A stretch of DNA of 64,000 nucleotides, taken from IMG/VR virus record IMGVR_UViG_3300042503_000983, positions 1-64,000 of that record; one strand, written 5' to 3'. Numbering within the stretch: the first letter of the stretch is position 1; each line of letters starts with the position of its first letter. Made by a program: the position numbers and the translations under genes. Positions 20,001 to 27,700 of this stretch are shown piece after piece. Below the pieces are notes generated by a model, which worked only from the letters and a program-made list of their open reading frames with translations, had not been told where the DNA came from and did no database searches. The stretch comes from a virus.

Positions 20001-20474
20001 GCAGACGAGATGGACAATGTTTATTGGGCTCTTTCAGAAGCAAGAAGGCAAGAGATTACAGAGTTAGTAAAAGAAGCAAGAGCCTCTACATCAAAAGCAT
20101 TTTCTGGATATAACAGTGGAGGTCTTGTTGCAGGACCTGGAAATACTGACAGTATATCTGCAATGCTCACCCCTGGAGAATTTGTAGTAAGAAGATCTAT
20201 GGTGGATAAATATGGAATGTCACTGCTTGAAGCAATAAATATGGGTGCTTTTAAAATGCCAAACATGCAGGAGCCTAAGTTTAGCTTTAGTGATTCTGGA
20301 AGATATGATACTGGAATTAGTGATGCAAGAGTTACTGAAACAATGTATAATAATGTATATAACTTAAATGTTAATGTTGCTGGAACAGATGCCTCACCAG
20401 ACGATATTGCAAATGTAGTTATGGCAAAGCTTTCACAGCAAAATAGAGGAAATTTAAGGAGCAATAGATACTAA
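11067..20474 (+). CDS. Tape measure protein (3135 residues)
   Basis: Sets tail length and is ejected with DNA. The conserved core (about residues 150-420) has FGKNVQWAGRQLMVGFTVP and the phage tape-measure pattern GLGGDVRDMSVFLAAMQEGG. Hydrophobic segments occur at about 536-563, 1637-1657 and 1837-1896. A kinase-like segment spans about 1115-1375 (K1157, E1168, D1232/D1234, N1239, D1252). GNTDTVPAMLTPGEFV-type motifs recur near 694, 1407 and 3022. Four 68-residue repeats lie at about 2360-2630, then coiled coil, then 28 consecutive prolines, then a ~70-residue module shared with the 1618-residue tail protein. At 0.33-nm helical rise per half-heptad-type estimates the tail would be several hundred nm, so a very long tail. 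Starts one base into the chaperone stop. Confidence 0.95.
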   Translation: MAGVAKGIIDIQINTGSAAAELKKLQLQINSFNSALSKGNLAQAKFATDYTRDLSKAINSTGVFTSEFVKLNSAAANLDNTLKRGRGTLGQFFSSAFNRNSAAFAETMSLAARRASTLQTQFISTGASAQGMGEALAIRPLDAYASKAAIAAERQALLNTMFRQGTTHMINFGKNVQWAGRQLMVGFTVPLTVLGTVAGKTFMDIEKELVNLKKVYGDAFTTPEEVNQNIAQVRQLAEEYTKYGIAVKDTIGMAANAAASGARNADLIDATRQATRLATLGQMEQQEALKTTIALQSAFRLSGEDLADTINFLNMVENQTVVSLQDLSAAIPRVAPVIKGLGGDVRDMSVFLAAMQEGGVSAEQGANALKSGLASLINPTKAATETLGSFGINLDKIISTNRGDLMGTVFAFGEALKGLDDFSKQQALEKVFGKYQYARLGALFENIVRDGSQASQVLQLMEYDVAALKTTAEKELSAVENALGTQLIGAVERLKLSLEPIGEIFVKLAIPFVNFLTTIVEKFNGLSDGQKKFAAIAAVLVGVVIPAGTMFLGLLINLLGTLGKISHGIAIFVKSLIKGGPIAAIRTLTQSTKYLSIEELEAATAAKQLSSATHIAKAAMLEQATSTDIARIAVAKLTAEYRTLISAQAQAAAFNPAFKTAGMAGAAAGAGKTGSVTVRALRRNAGGPIFVSGETQVPGVGNTDTVPAMLTPGEFVVNKEATAKNYALLDAINSGNKFNKGGMIPGYNLGSMVLRNSQARNQAIKERYLRMFGPEAQAKGISLEERFGNLSLLSRQDRIKNQRALKPKNVTARRTSPNQQRAQQDVQEGPIRNVQSVGNAPQSVIDELTADLVALGAPANVMGEKARLITPTPRYKREGPALEGDTSYGKEFDFNNSLRRGVSNPNLGVARKEMEDLFALNPQLHGTSTPVSPFKHILDEANLDPAHYSRIDSALRSKAIEIVKRSPESHKFSDPEYGRIIVDSLRAANLSTILQERLLSTARIMNTEIGSRSMKRFEPYIKDSIRFSDTGGIHPKFEPVPNAPRGGTYIYTASDGTRVEINAGQSRPIPGRLSYSNQRYNAGRTYNNAHAEVQDFNAGGAVGGMQYFGRMMPNRVVAKNQFEKFSGTKIAESEGHSSRFRSLAGVYEVNGRKMFVKPFQTLQEAQAELIGNAARRAIAGTATPGSRIVRMDGPEGEIFATTAPMIPGMKSGSTLSTKELVKQIPASSMLGDMDATAGNIISTRGGRLATIDPGAAGVKLIRNSKGVFRRATGSEISFGNEATNTGAYTAKAITQVIEKTGASKDFVKMLGDSIAREKLTKAQFTKMYDDAVESAIARVSSFKLPSRIGDRSKLDELARASGYKNADEAYSAIMLRDLTSIRGLSGEIYTSASRFQGVLKANSGTLVPGVGNTDTVPAMLTPGEFVINKDATAKNLPLLQAINNGETRRYGLGDYVNPLGSLTNAQRIKGIRPSASYQQSRSATGYNVFSGMGSAEKIAPVQAALKTGPKYILDAYKESGKAISDAAKPMLTSFKDTSKSVANGANNLKNSIKDYGKWNVVPRMQDAKQAVANTRAAMGTPEAKALRAERMQKAGQGMMMASMIPMMASGFVEDPKQQQMMMAAGGAMAILPMLQQFGPILGGLTLAVGAAAAGFLMFKKDMDNTAKSAAEFGSNLGGAANRMETISAATGYGFASTRSSVQDFRFTEEQSQGAAEMMPFFDTDEGKKLVEDLKGASSEERYEKVASMLTFAIADGMDPKKAESFGSAIAFALDDSLLKSKTVALIRSGRLQSGSQAMISEISKRQAAADSSTVSDFEKAKAEEAKRNNTAGTSSNVKYGGIGLAAGLGAGVAIAASTAKLAAMGGAIGSVVPVVGTAVGAVAGAVVGLVAGIAVYNLAIKNQQKQVAESSKSFGATIQTLKELNNAESLLNEERSKGLITDTQFESSLKQINEMRQVEYERVKKAIDIGASADAQAQGIKDQLVLSGFKGDTAQAVASNVTTDSISNKLFQKDMDKLDQAQKDVVTGIMASTLDGITEENAGAKIGDITDIYAKIADELVTAAADGLTSEEIRAEAEKEQIRKFAESAASNLVNLTPEQQAARANTMASNVSAALPNVNKMGVTTSQLVSGISGVSAEDQAKITESTANVEKFAQLLNSLPEGYDLSLAMEYFSGDNKEQDVDAFYKTQKDAIDKIAELMPKGADAQAIYTALKGPGKDPVKELEAANKKAQEMFDSLGGDEAKVKSVVFESTGYDMTQAEVDAFGALPASEQKSYLASFTIATMSVGNAPTIPQSGAPAEMSAYYKRLEVWKKAVADQQKAIQSVIPQTVVNTDDNGSSSGGTKPPSKKAQAKTFLKDATTNNKVLKNYTNLVKGAATANNIEALSMIPQDVYMNLSTENRKKLIKEMQKQIAYQQRLNAVTVLAETQKATADMKKYSKALNSLGVVITSDIEGMIDQKAFLAMTTEERKAYIAELNKQSVAQAKLAATMALADAKKQTSDMQKYSAALGGLGVAISSDIEGMIDQKAFLAMNTAQRKAYIAELNKQTLAQAKLAAAMEITDMQQQTQEMQNYFNAISPIAAAAGAEVLGMIDTEKYLAMTTTQREEYVKQLTSQLNVQRALDYLTQTSQERTMDAIDAESSAINIKNSALQNSLSGMERENELIQRQISLRNHALDLLAKEEEKINTTYDDRVKALDKVANANDRIAQKDRSRLDLASALASGDISAAAGAASAMQQEEAQFRIEDARAALEAKRQKELESLTVSVNGVMMTRKQITEQISQFGETIYKNEQDMILIQDQLYANSLAQKVLDDQRMKLEQQVLLIKMRQNIEALRAQGLTGQALIDFQNYIDAYNTLQAAAAAADIGNPGAAANTTLGAGGGGGAAAVIAAPTPVAAVTPVTPPPPPPPPPPPPPPPPPPPPPPPPPPPPVYSYYTKAQFNAGIKDSKVSYGNGSEQHYIARKLGYSNPTARTVKADEMDNVYWALSEARRQEITELVKEARASTSKAFSGYNSGGLVAGPGNTDSISAMLTPGEFVVRRSMVDKYGMSLLEAINMGAFKMPNMQEPKFSFSDSGRYDTGISDARVTETMYNNVYNLNVNVAGTDASPDDIANVVMAKLSQQNRGNLRSNRY
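18140..18955 (+). repeat. Four tandem 204-bp (68-residue) repeats in tape measure gene
   Basis: The anchor ATGATT/ATGATA codons (Met-Ile) of successive units begin at 18231, 18435, 18639 and 18843, an exact 204-base period. Units 2 and 3 are most alike (SDIEGMIDQKAFLAM); units 1 and 4 have diverged. Boundaries are approximate. Confidence 0.85.
19782..19865 (+). repeat. Run of 28 proline codons
   Basis: 28 consecutive CCN codons mixing CCA, CCG and CCT, in frame in the tape measure gene. Mixed codons argue for protein-level selection and against simple slippage. Confidence 0.95.
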
Positions 20475-21112
20475 TGGTTAGTAGTGCATATTTAAATTCT
20501 AGAAAAAAGTGGGAAAGACCACAAGCAATTATTTTTTCAAATAACTCTGGAGGAATTTTAAATGGTGTTCCACAAATTTCTGGAGTTGAAGGACAAGACT
20601 TCTTAATACTTTCTGACCATAATAGAAGTGACATTTCTTTTAATGCTAATAGAATTGAAAGTAAAAAAAGAATGGTAAATGGTCATATGCGTTCTTATCA
20701 TATTGCAGATAAGATGGAGATATCTTTTTCTTATGACATGCTTCCTTCAAGATCTTACAGCAAAGATCCAGAGTTTGATGAAAATGGAATTCAAACATCA
20801 GACTCTTTGGTTCCAGATACTCCAAAAAATCCAAGACTATTTCCAGCAGAGCACACCTTGATAGAATATACAGCAGATGGCGGTGCTGGAGGATCAGAGC
20901 TATTAGAATGGTACAAAACAAATCCAGGATCATTTTATGCATTTTTATCTTACGACAAGCCTCAAAGTTTTACTGTTGGAAAATATACTAGTTTAAATAA
21001 GTATTCAGAAGTGTTAGAAGTATTTTTCTCAGACTTTAGTTACAACGTTGTCAAAAGAGGTGGGTCTAATCACGATCTATGGGACATATCTATTTCTATT
21101 GAGGAGGTATAA
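20474..21112 (+). CDS. Putative distal tail protein
   Basis: 212 residues, beta-rich, following the tape measure with a one-base overlap, the usual place of the distal tail (Dit-like) protein that joins tube to tip. Features include YHIADKMEISFSYDMLPSRSYS and a C-terminal LWDISISIEEV strand typical of the N-terminal ring domain of such proteins. No carbohydrate-binding insertion is obvious. Assigned by position and fold pattern. Confidence 0.65.
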   Translation: MVSSAYLNSRKKWERPQAIIFSNNSGGILNGVPQISGVEGQDFLILSDHNRSDISFNANRIESKKRMVNGHMRSYHIADKMEISFSYDMLPSRSYSKDPEFDENGIQTSDSLVPDTPKNPRLFPAEHTLIEYTADGGAGGSELLEWYKTNPGSFYAFLSYDKPQSFTVGKYTSLNKYSEVLEVFFSDFSYNVVKRGGSNHDLWDISISIEEV

Positions 21113-24100
21113 TGTTTTCAGATAATGATTTAATTAACCATCTTAAAACAAAGAATAGTGTATCCATAGATTCCTTGGTTATTGCAGAGTGGAATCAAAA
21201 TGATTTTACTAACCTTGAAAACTATGGTAACTATAGGTTTAGACCAGATGGATCAGATGTAGTATATAGAAATATTTATCCAGAATATGATCCACAAGAT
21301 GTTGTAAATTCTTATACCAATGCCTTGGATTCAAACTACATTTCTGAATATAAAACAGAAGACCCAGATGAGCCAGTTACTTTTATTACAAAAGAAAGTG
21401 ATAGAGAATCTTACTACTCTTTAAAGGATTGCATTAAGCCTTTTAGACCTAGATCTGGAATCAACAAGATGTTGTATTTTGGAGAGTCTAATATTAATAA
21501 TACCAAGTTTGTTGACAGCTTTAGATCTGGAAGAAGACCAAGGTATTATTTTTCTTCAAGGTTTGACAACTTTAAATACTGGAACTCTTATAGAAAAGAA
21601 TCTGGTCAAGAGTTTGGAATATCTAGTCAGGTTGCTACATTTTTTACCACTGATAATCCTTCTTACAAAATAAAAGACTGTGCCCCATTTGTTACTTACA
21701 AAAACAAGGTAGCTACAAATAGAATAGTCGTAAAGATGCAAACTAATCTAGCTGATCCAGCAGCAGTTGGTGTTAATGGAGACTCTCTAGTTCCTGAAGA
21801 AATTAGAAGAAACAATTCTTTAATAGCAGATCCAATGAAAGATATATCAAAATCTTCTGTTCCAAAAAAATGGAAAATACAATACCTTGATGAAAACAAT
21901 AACTGGGCTGACGCAATACAGTTTGATGAAACGTCTACTAGAAGAGATGGGTCAAGAATTGTTCCTTGGGATGGATATGTAGAAGTATATTATGGAATAA
22001 AAATTCCAGAAAGATTTAGAACAAACTTTAACCTATATAGCTATTTAGATTCTTTTGATCAATTACCAGACACTAGTTTGTACAATTTTTCTAACAATAC
22101 AAGAGATGGAGATGCATATATAGTTGGAGCCTCATCAACTAATGCAGGAACTCTTTATGTTTGGAGCCAGGAAGATGAAGAGTGGGCAGACTATGATGTA
22201 GAATATGGATTTTCACTATTAGAAGATGACGATACAAAAAGGCTTGGACTAGTTAAAAAAATATTAAATCCAGAATACTTTAACATTGAAGGTACTGACA
22301 TCTATAGAGAATTTGCCTTTGTTAAGGGAATTAGGCTAGTTGTTGAAACTATGTATGCTCCAAATAAAACTTTTGATTTAATTGAAATATCTCCAAGACT
22401 AAAGGTTAACATAACTGATTATGTTTTAGATTATGAAATTACTAAAAACATTATGGCAACAGACTATGGTCTTCCCGTTGGAGGTCTTGTTGCTTCAACT
22501 GGAAACGTATCCTTGTCAAACCATGACGGATCTTTTACAGAGTTAAATGTTTTTGACGAAGAGGATAAAACTGGGAGCATTATTGCAAACAATCTTAAGC
22601 CACAAATTAAATTTGACTTTTATGAAGCAGTTCTTAATGTTAATGGATATGATAAATTTATTCCACTAAAAACATTTTACTCAGAAAATGCAGCTATTGC
22701 AACCAGTGGCATGGAAGATATATCTTTAGACTTAAGAGATGCATATTTTATTCTAGAATCAAATAAAGCTGCACCAATATTTTTACAAAATTGTACCCTA
22801 ACCATGGCAGCAGCACTTCTTCTTGATAACATAGGTTTTAGTAACTATGTCTTTAAAAATATAACCTCTGTAAACGATCCTGTAATACCTTTTTTCTTTG
22901 TTGAACCAGACACTTCAGTTTCAGAAATTTTACAAAGACTAGCACAGTCTACTCAAACTGCAATGTTTTTTGACGAGTACAATAACTTTGTTATCATGCC
23001 AAAAGAATATTTGATGCCAGACATCTCTATTAGAGATAATAATTTAGCAATATCAGAAAGACTCACAAACTTATATGGTCAAAAAACTGATAACTTTGTT
23101 CCAAATATTGAGGCTATTGCAGGATTTGAAACAAACATTTTAAACGATGGTCAAATTAACTACACTACTAGATATATTCAAAGAGAAGTTTCAAGACTAG
23201 AGCAAGCAAGTCTTAGCCTAAGTGAAAGAACCTATGGATATAAGAGCTCTATCCTTTGGGAGCTTGGAGATCAAAAAGAATTAAGAACTATAAATCAGCC
23301 AACCGCTAATACAGGGTATGCACTTGGAGCTGTAACTTTAAATACAAGCTTACCAGACTTTGCTCCGTATGTAAGAAATCATCAAATTGTAAACAACACA
23401 ATTGATGTTGGAGAAAGTGCGTTTTGGCTACCAAGGTTTCAAGGATACTTGTATGCAAATGGAGAAATTATAAGATATGATGCTCAACAGTATCACGTTG
23501 ATGCCCCGTCTGCTTCTGCTACAAATGGTCTTGTTTGGATAACAAGTAATAATGAGTATCAAAAGTATTTTTCAAACTTGGTATTTAATGGAAAAATGAC
23601 TCTTACAGGGCTGCTTAGAATCTATACAGAACCTTACTACGAGAATGCTTCTGGATCAAATTTTGAGAACCTTGAAGAAAATGTTAGATATAAAAACGGA
23701 GATGTTAGGTCTCATGGTAGAGGTCAGTTTGGTACTGGAATAGTAAATCACTTTGCAGGACTAAATCCTTACTGGGAAGATCCAGACAATAGAAGGTCTT
23801 TTAGAATGGACTCAGGAAATATTTATAGCACTATTCCTGCAAAATTTTTTCCCAACTTGGAACTTGAAGTGCCAATTACAACTATAATACCTTATGAATT
23901 TTATACAGACAGTGAGTTTGTTCAAGGTATTTTAAATCCTAGACTATCCTATGGAAGAGGAAGTGAGCAGCACTATATTGCCAAAGCAATGGGATACACT
24001 GATCCATTAGCATACAGCGTAAGGGCTGCAGAAATGGTAGGGGTATATAGAAATTTAAGCCCTTATAGAAAAAATGTAATTACTGGAATGATAATAAGGG

Positions 24101-25968
24101 CTAATTCTAGTACACAAAATGTTTTTGGATACATGTCAGGATTTAATATGACTCAAATTTCTGATGAGCCACCAAGGTACAACTACGCCATGCCACTTGG
24201 AGATGATCCAATTTCTAAAAGCCAATCCCTAGTTCATGGAAAAATTGCAAACTTTATGAAACAATCAACAAGAACAGAAGGATTTTCTAGCTATAGTCAG
24301 CAAGACACTGCTGGAATTCAGTCCTCAGCTTTAGTTTTTTCAGGACCATATCCAGTACCATCTTTAGCAAACCCAGTATTTAACAGAACAGAACTATCTG
24401 CTACTACTGAAACAGATTTAGTAAACTATGTTTATAAAAGTTTAGATACAGATTATACTCATGTTGGAACTAGAATGAGAATTATTGGAAAACAAAAAGA
24501 TGACGATACTCAGTCTGCTTTAAATTCTATAAAACTATTTGATATTGATCAAAATAGTTCCACAGGAGGATTAAATGTAAAAGAGCTTTCTGGTGGAGCT
24601 GGAGGAATTGGATACATGCTAGATCCAATAACAAACTCTGGATACTACCTTGAAATTGCATCCCTTTCTTCAGATGTTTTAAAAGAGTTTACTAATAGTG
24701 GCTCAGTATCTTCTGGCTCAGTATCTTCTGGCTCAGTATCTTCTGGCTCAGTATCATATGAACCAGTTATTGAAAACATAATTTTTTATAAAGTTGAAAA
24801 TAGACCATACCTTAGACAGAAAACTGGAAAAACAAATATTGCAGTTCCTAAAAAGCTTTGGGGGTCTCTTGCAAGAATTCTTGTAGATGAAGGAAAGTTT
24901 ATAGGATCTGACAGGGCAACTTCTCAAGAAATTCCAGTGTACGATCTATCTTTGGATGTACAAATTTCTAGAAATGGATCAAGAATATCAAGAATAGATT
25001 TTTCCATATACTTAAACAATGTATTAATTGGAATAGTAAGTGACGAAACTCCATTACAAATGCCAGTTGATGGATTAAAAACTGGACTATTTACTAGAGG
25101 TTCAAGCAGATGTATGTTTGAAAATATTTATGCCCTAAAGAATATAAAAGAAAACGACACCCCTTTGCTTGAAAAAATTGAAGGAGCATTTTCTGCAGAA
25201 TCTCTGAGAAAGTATTCCCTTCCAGCAGCAATTCAAAGAACATACATGTCTTCCATTGGAACAGAGACAAGACCAACTGTAGATTTTTATTTTGAAGAGT
25301 TTGGCACAATTTTAAGAGAATGTGCATATTTTAATATTAAGTATGACCAAGCTTATCCAGCATTAATTGCAAAAATAGTTCCCCCATTTACTGTTGAAAA
25401 ATCATATGAAATTTCTGGATTTTTGCCAGGATCATATGGAGCAGAGTTTTTATTATTCAATACAACAGACAAGGCAATAGACTTGAGTGAAAATTCTACC
25501 AATAGAATTATGATTCAAGGAATAACTTTTACTCAAAATATATCAAATGTCCTTACTGTAGACGATTACTTTAAGGAACTATCGAACTTCTCTGATCCAG
25601 TTATTACAGAAAATAATTTAATAATTTCTCCAGAAAGGTCAGAAAAAATTTATGATAACATTAAGAACAGTAGGGCTATTTATGGAAACAAATCATTTTC
25701 TTTAGATTCTGTTTATATTCAAAATGAAGACTCTGCAAAAGATGTTATGAAGTGGATTCTAGATAAAACTATTAAACCAAGAAAGGTTTTTGAAATAGAT
25801 ACTTTTGGAACTTCTCATATACAACTTGGAGATATCGTTAAGATAGATTTTGACTTACCAGAAGGAGTTAAGCTAGTGGATGAGAACAAGAAGTTTGTAG
25901 TAATATCTGCTACATACAACAGATCTTCTTCGGATGTTCAAAGTCAATTAAGGTTGATGGAGGTTTAA
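21112..25968 (+). CDS. Large tail tip / baseplate-hub-like protein (1618 residues)
   Basis: Follows the distal tail protein by one base. The middle (about 430-650) resembles hub/Tal-type proteins: ITDYVLDYEITKNIMATDYG, then SVSEILQRLAQSTQTAMFFDEYNNFVIMP. A ~70-residue module at about 927-1000 matches the end of the tape measure. Residues about 1197-1216 carry four SGSVS repeats. The C-terminal end (HIQLGDIVKIDFDLPEGV) looks like the second hub domain. The region between is beta-rich and may hold LamG-like carbohydrate-binding domains. Likely part of the adsorption apparatus. No peptidase motif was found. Confidence 0.75.
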   Translation: MFSDNDLINHLKTKNSVSIDSLVIAEWNQNDFTNLENYGNYRFRPDGSDVVYRNIYPEYDPQDVVNSYTNALDSNYISEYKTEDPDEPVTFITKESDRESYYSLKDCIKPFRPRSGINKMLYFGESNINNTKFVDSFRSGRRPRYYFSSRFDNFKYWNSYRKESGQEFGISSQVATFFTTDNPSYKIKDCAPFVTYKNKVATNRIVVKMQTNLADPAAVGVNGDSLVPEEIRRNNSLIADPMKDISKSSVPKKWKIQYLDENNNWADAIQFDETSTRRDGSRIVPWDGYVEVYYGIKIPERFRTNFNLYSYLDSFDQLPDTSLYNFSNNTRDGDAYIVGASSTNAGTLYVWSQEDEEWADYDVEYGFSLLEDDDTKRLGLVKKILNPEYFNIEGTDIYREFAFVKGIRLVVETMYAPNKTFDLIEISPRLKVNITDYVLDYEITKNIMATDYGLPVGGLVASTGNVSLSNHDGSFTELNVFDEEDKTGSIIANNLKPQIKFDFYEAVLNVNGYDKFIPLKTFYSENAAIATSGMEDISLDLRDAYFILESNKAAPIFLQNCTLTMAAALLLDNIGFSNYVFKNITSVNDPVIPFFFVEPDTSVSEILQRLAQSTQTAMFFDEYNNFVIMPKEYLMPDISIRDNNLAISERLTNLYGQKTDNFVPNIEAIAGFETNILNDGQINYTTRYIQREVSRLEQASLSLSERTYGYKSSILWELGDQKELRTINQPTANTGYALGAVTLNTSLPDFAPYVRNHQIVNNTIDVGESAFWLPRFQGYLYANGEIIRYDAQQYHVDAPSASATNGLVWITSNNEYQKYFSNLVFNGKMTLTGLLRIYTEPYYENASGSNFENLEENVRYKNGDVRSHGRGQFGTGIVNHFAGLNPYWEDPDNRRSFRMDSGNIYSTIPAKFFPNLELEVPITTIIPYEFYTDSEFVQGILNPRLSYGRGSEQHYIAKAMGYTDPLAYSVRAAEMVGVYRNLSPYRKNVITGMIIRANSSTQNVFGYMSGFNMTQISDEPPRYNYAMPLGDDPISKSQSLVHGKIANFMKQSTRTEGFSSYSQQDTAGIQSSALVFSGPYPVPSLANPVFNRTELSATTETDLVNYVYKSLDTDYTHVGTRMRIIGKQKDDDTQSALNSIKLFDIDQNSSTGGLNVKELSGGAGGIGYMLDPITNSGYYLEIASLSSDVLKEFTNSGSVSSGSVSSGSVSSGSVSYEPVIENIIFYKVENRPYLRQKTGKTNIAVPKKLWGSLARILVDEGKFIGSDRATSQEIPVYDLSLDVQISRNGSRISRIDFSIYLNNVLIGIVSDETPLQMPVDGLKTGLFTRGSSRCMFENIYALKNIKENDTPLLEKIEGAFSAESLRKYSLPAAIQRTYMSSIGTETRPTVDFYFEEFGTILRECAYFNIKYDQAYPALIAKIVPPFTVEKSYEISGFLPGSYGAEFLLFNTTDKAIDLSENSTNRIMIQGITFTQNISNVLTVDDYFKELSNFSDPVITENNLIISPERSEKIYDNIKNSRAIYGNKSFSLDSVYIQNEDSAKDVMKWILDKTIKPRKVFEIDTFGTSHIQLGDIVKIDFDLPEGVKLVDENKKFVVISATYNRSSSDVQSQLRLMEV
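24700..24759 (+). repeat. Four 15-bp tandem repeats (SGSVS codons)
   Basis: GGCTCAGTATCTTCT is repeated exactly three times from 24700, with a fourth copy diverging in its last bases. The 15-base period keeps frame, so slippage changes length of the linker without breaking the gene. Confidence 0.95.
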
Positions 25969-25970
25969 AC

Positions 25971-26537
25971 ATGTCAACTTCTGTAAACTCTGCATCCCCT
26001 ATGTCAGCCAACCCTTCGCCAACAACTACAAGCTCAACATCTGGTCAAAATGCTGTAAAAACTCCAACTAGAAATATTACTGACATAGCTTCCTTAGTTC
26101 CACAATATGATGCAGAATATATACAACAAGTACTTTTTGAAAATCTTTCAGCTATAGAATTGTCAAGAGTTGAAAGACACGACACTATTGAAGGAATTAA
26201 TCAAAGATATTCAATTATTTCTAATCTATCTGAAATAAGAAAAAAGTACGAAGCAACAAAGCAGCTTACCATCATGGATAAGTTTCAGCCATTGACAGGA
26301 ATTTATACAATAAATATTCAAGATAAAATTCCTCAAGAAGATTATATAATTTTGCAAGATCTTAATGCAGAGTATCAATATTTAGACGAGAATAACCTAG
26401 TTGTTTCTCGTGAAAAAGGATACTATTACTTTGATAGGAATGGAGATCTTGTTATAGACCTTATAAATCTAGAAAAAAATCAACAGGTAGAAATTTTAAT
26501 AGACACAAATGGTACAATATATAGGGTGGAATCATGA
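25971..26537 (+). CDS. Minor tail protein, unknown
   Basis: 188 residues. The first ~40 are a Ser/Thr/Pro/Asn-rich linker, followed by a helical segment (DAEYIQQVLFENLSAIELSRVERHDTIEGI) and a beta-rich C-terminus. It sits between the hub-like protein and further tip proteins, overlapping the next gene by 4 bases (ATGA). No domain recognised. Confidence 0.65.
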   Translation: MSTSVNSASPMSANPSPTTTSSTSGQNAVKTPTRNITDIASLVPQYDAEYIQQVLFENLSAIELSRVERHDTIEGINQRYSIISNLSEIRKKYEATKQLTIMDKFQPLTGIYTINIQDKIPQEDYIILQDLNAEYQYLDENNLVVSREKGYYYFDRNGDLVIDLINLEKNQQVEILIDTNGTIYRVES

Positions 26538-27700
26538 TTACAACAGATGGAAAAAATATTGTAGCTAAATATCTTTTAAACCAGGCTCCAGAATTTGCAA
26601 GTCACATTGCGATAGGAGTTGGTGGAAATGCTATTGCTACATCAGATACAGAGACTACTTTCTCTCCAACTGCAGAGTCTTTAGAATTTGAGGTTGCAAG
26701 AGTTCCAATTTTGTCAAAAGGTCTCTTAAGAGAAGATGGACAAGAAAAAATTGTTTTTAAAGCAGAGCTTCCTATTGAGCAAAGATATCAAATTACTGAA
26801 ATTGGATTATATCCAGCAGCTAAAAATGCTGTGGCAGGAAATTTTGACAGTAGAATTATTTCAACTTTTAACAACACTGAGCCATGGACATACTCTAATA
26901 GTGTTAATGACTCTGGAACTATTCTTTACATTGGACCAGTTCCCATTGATCCAGTAAATATTGGAGACATAAATGTTTCTAATGAGTCCTGGGATGACTT
27001 TGTTTTTATAAATAGCAACTCTTCAATATTTGAATACTCAGATAGAATTAATAGAGGAGAGCAGCCAAGATATCTGAATAGAAGTATGATGGTTTCTGGA
27101 GACACCTCTACTGTTACAGGAACTTCAGGATCAGCTTCTTTAATAAACGTTTCTAGCAGTACTTCTTATTATATTGAAAACAATTCCATTAACTTAAACT
27201 TGGGAAAAAATCTTCCTACTGATAAAATAAAATTAGCATTTTCAGTAGTAAGCATTGCAAGAGAAGAGGTAGAAGCTCTTCCTCCAAGCAATGTTAAAAT
27301 TAGATTAGAATTTTTAAATAACTTAGGACCTTCTATAGCAAAGTCTTATGTAAATATTGTGCTAACAGATGAAGATTTAAAAGCTCTTGATGAAGATAGA
27401 GAAATGAGATATCAAGTTGTTACAAAAAATCTTTCCGAATTTACTACTACTGAAAATTTCTCATGGTCATCAATAACTGGTATAAGAATATATACATGTA
27501 TTCATGATGATGAAAATATTGAAACTGGAGAACACTACGTTTTATATGACGGTATAAGATTTGAAAATACTTCTAGTTACAACCCCCTTTACTCCTTGGT
27601 AGCTGCTGAATATATCAAAACATTGGATCAAAATCCAGTTTTAAAGAAAGAAAACTCTATAAGTTATATAGAGTATAGGTTTGGCATAGGAGTTTCCTAG
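26534..27700 (+). CDS. Minor tail / fibre-base protein
   Basis: 388 residues. The N-terminus (DGKNIVAKYLLNQAPEFASHIAIGVGG, then LPIEQRYQITEIGLYPA) matches the pattern of phage tail-collar or fibre-attachment domains, where the strand ITEIGLY is common. The rest is beta-rich, like a jelly-roll. Overlaps both neighbours. A structural role in the tail tip is likely; details are inferred. Confidence 0.65.
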   Translation: MITTDGKNIVAKYLLNQAPEFASHIAIGVGGNAIATSDTETTFSPTAESLEFEVARVPILSKGLLREDGQEKIVFKAELPIEQRYQITEIGLYPAAKNAVAGNFDSRIISTFNNTEPWTYSNSVNDSGTILYIGPVPIDPVNIGDINVSNESWDDFVFINSNSSIFEYSDRINRGEQPRYLNRSMMVSGDTSTVTGTSGSASLINVSSSTSYYIENNSINLNLGKNLPTDKIKLAFSVVSIAREEVEALPPSNVKIRLEFLNNLGPSIAKSYVNIVLTDEDLKALDEDREMRYQVVTKNLSEFTTTENFSWSSITGIRIYTCIHDDENIETGEHYVLYDGIRFENTSSYNPLYSLVAAEYIKTLDQNPVLKKENSISYIEYRFGIGVS

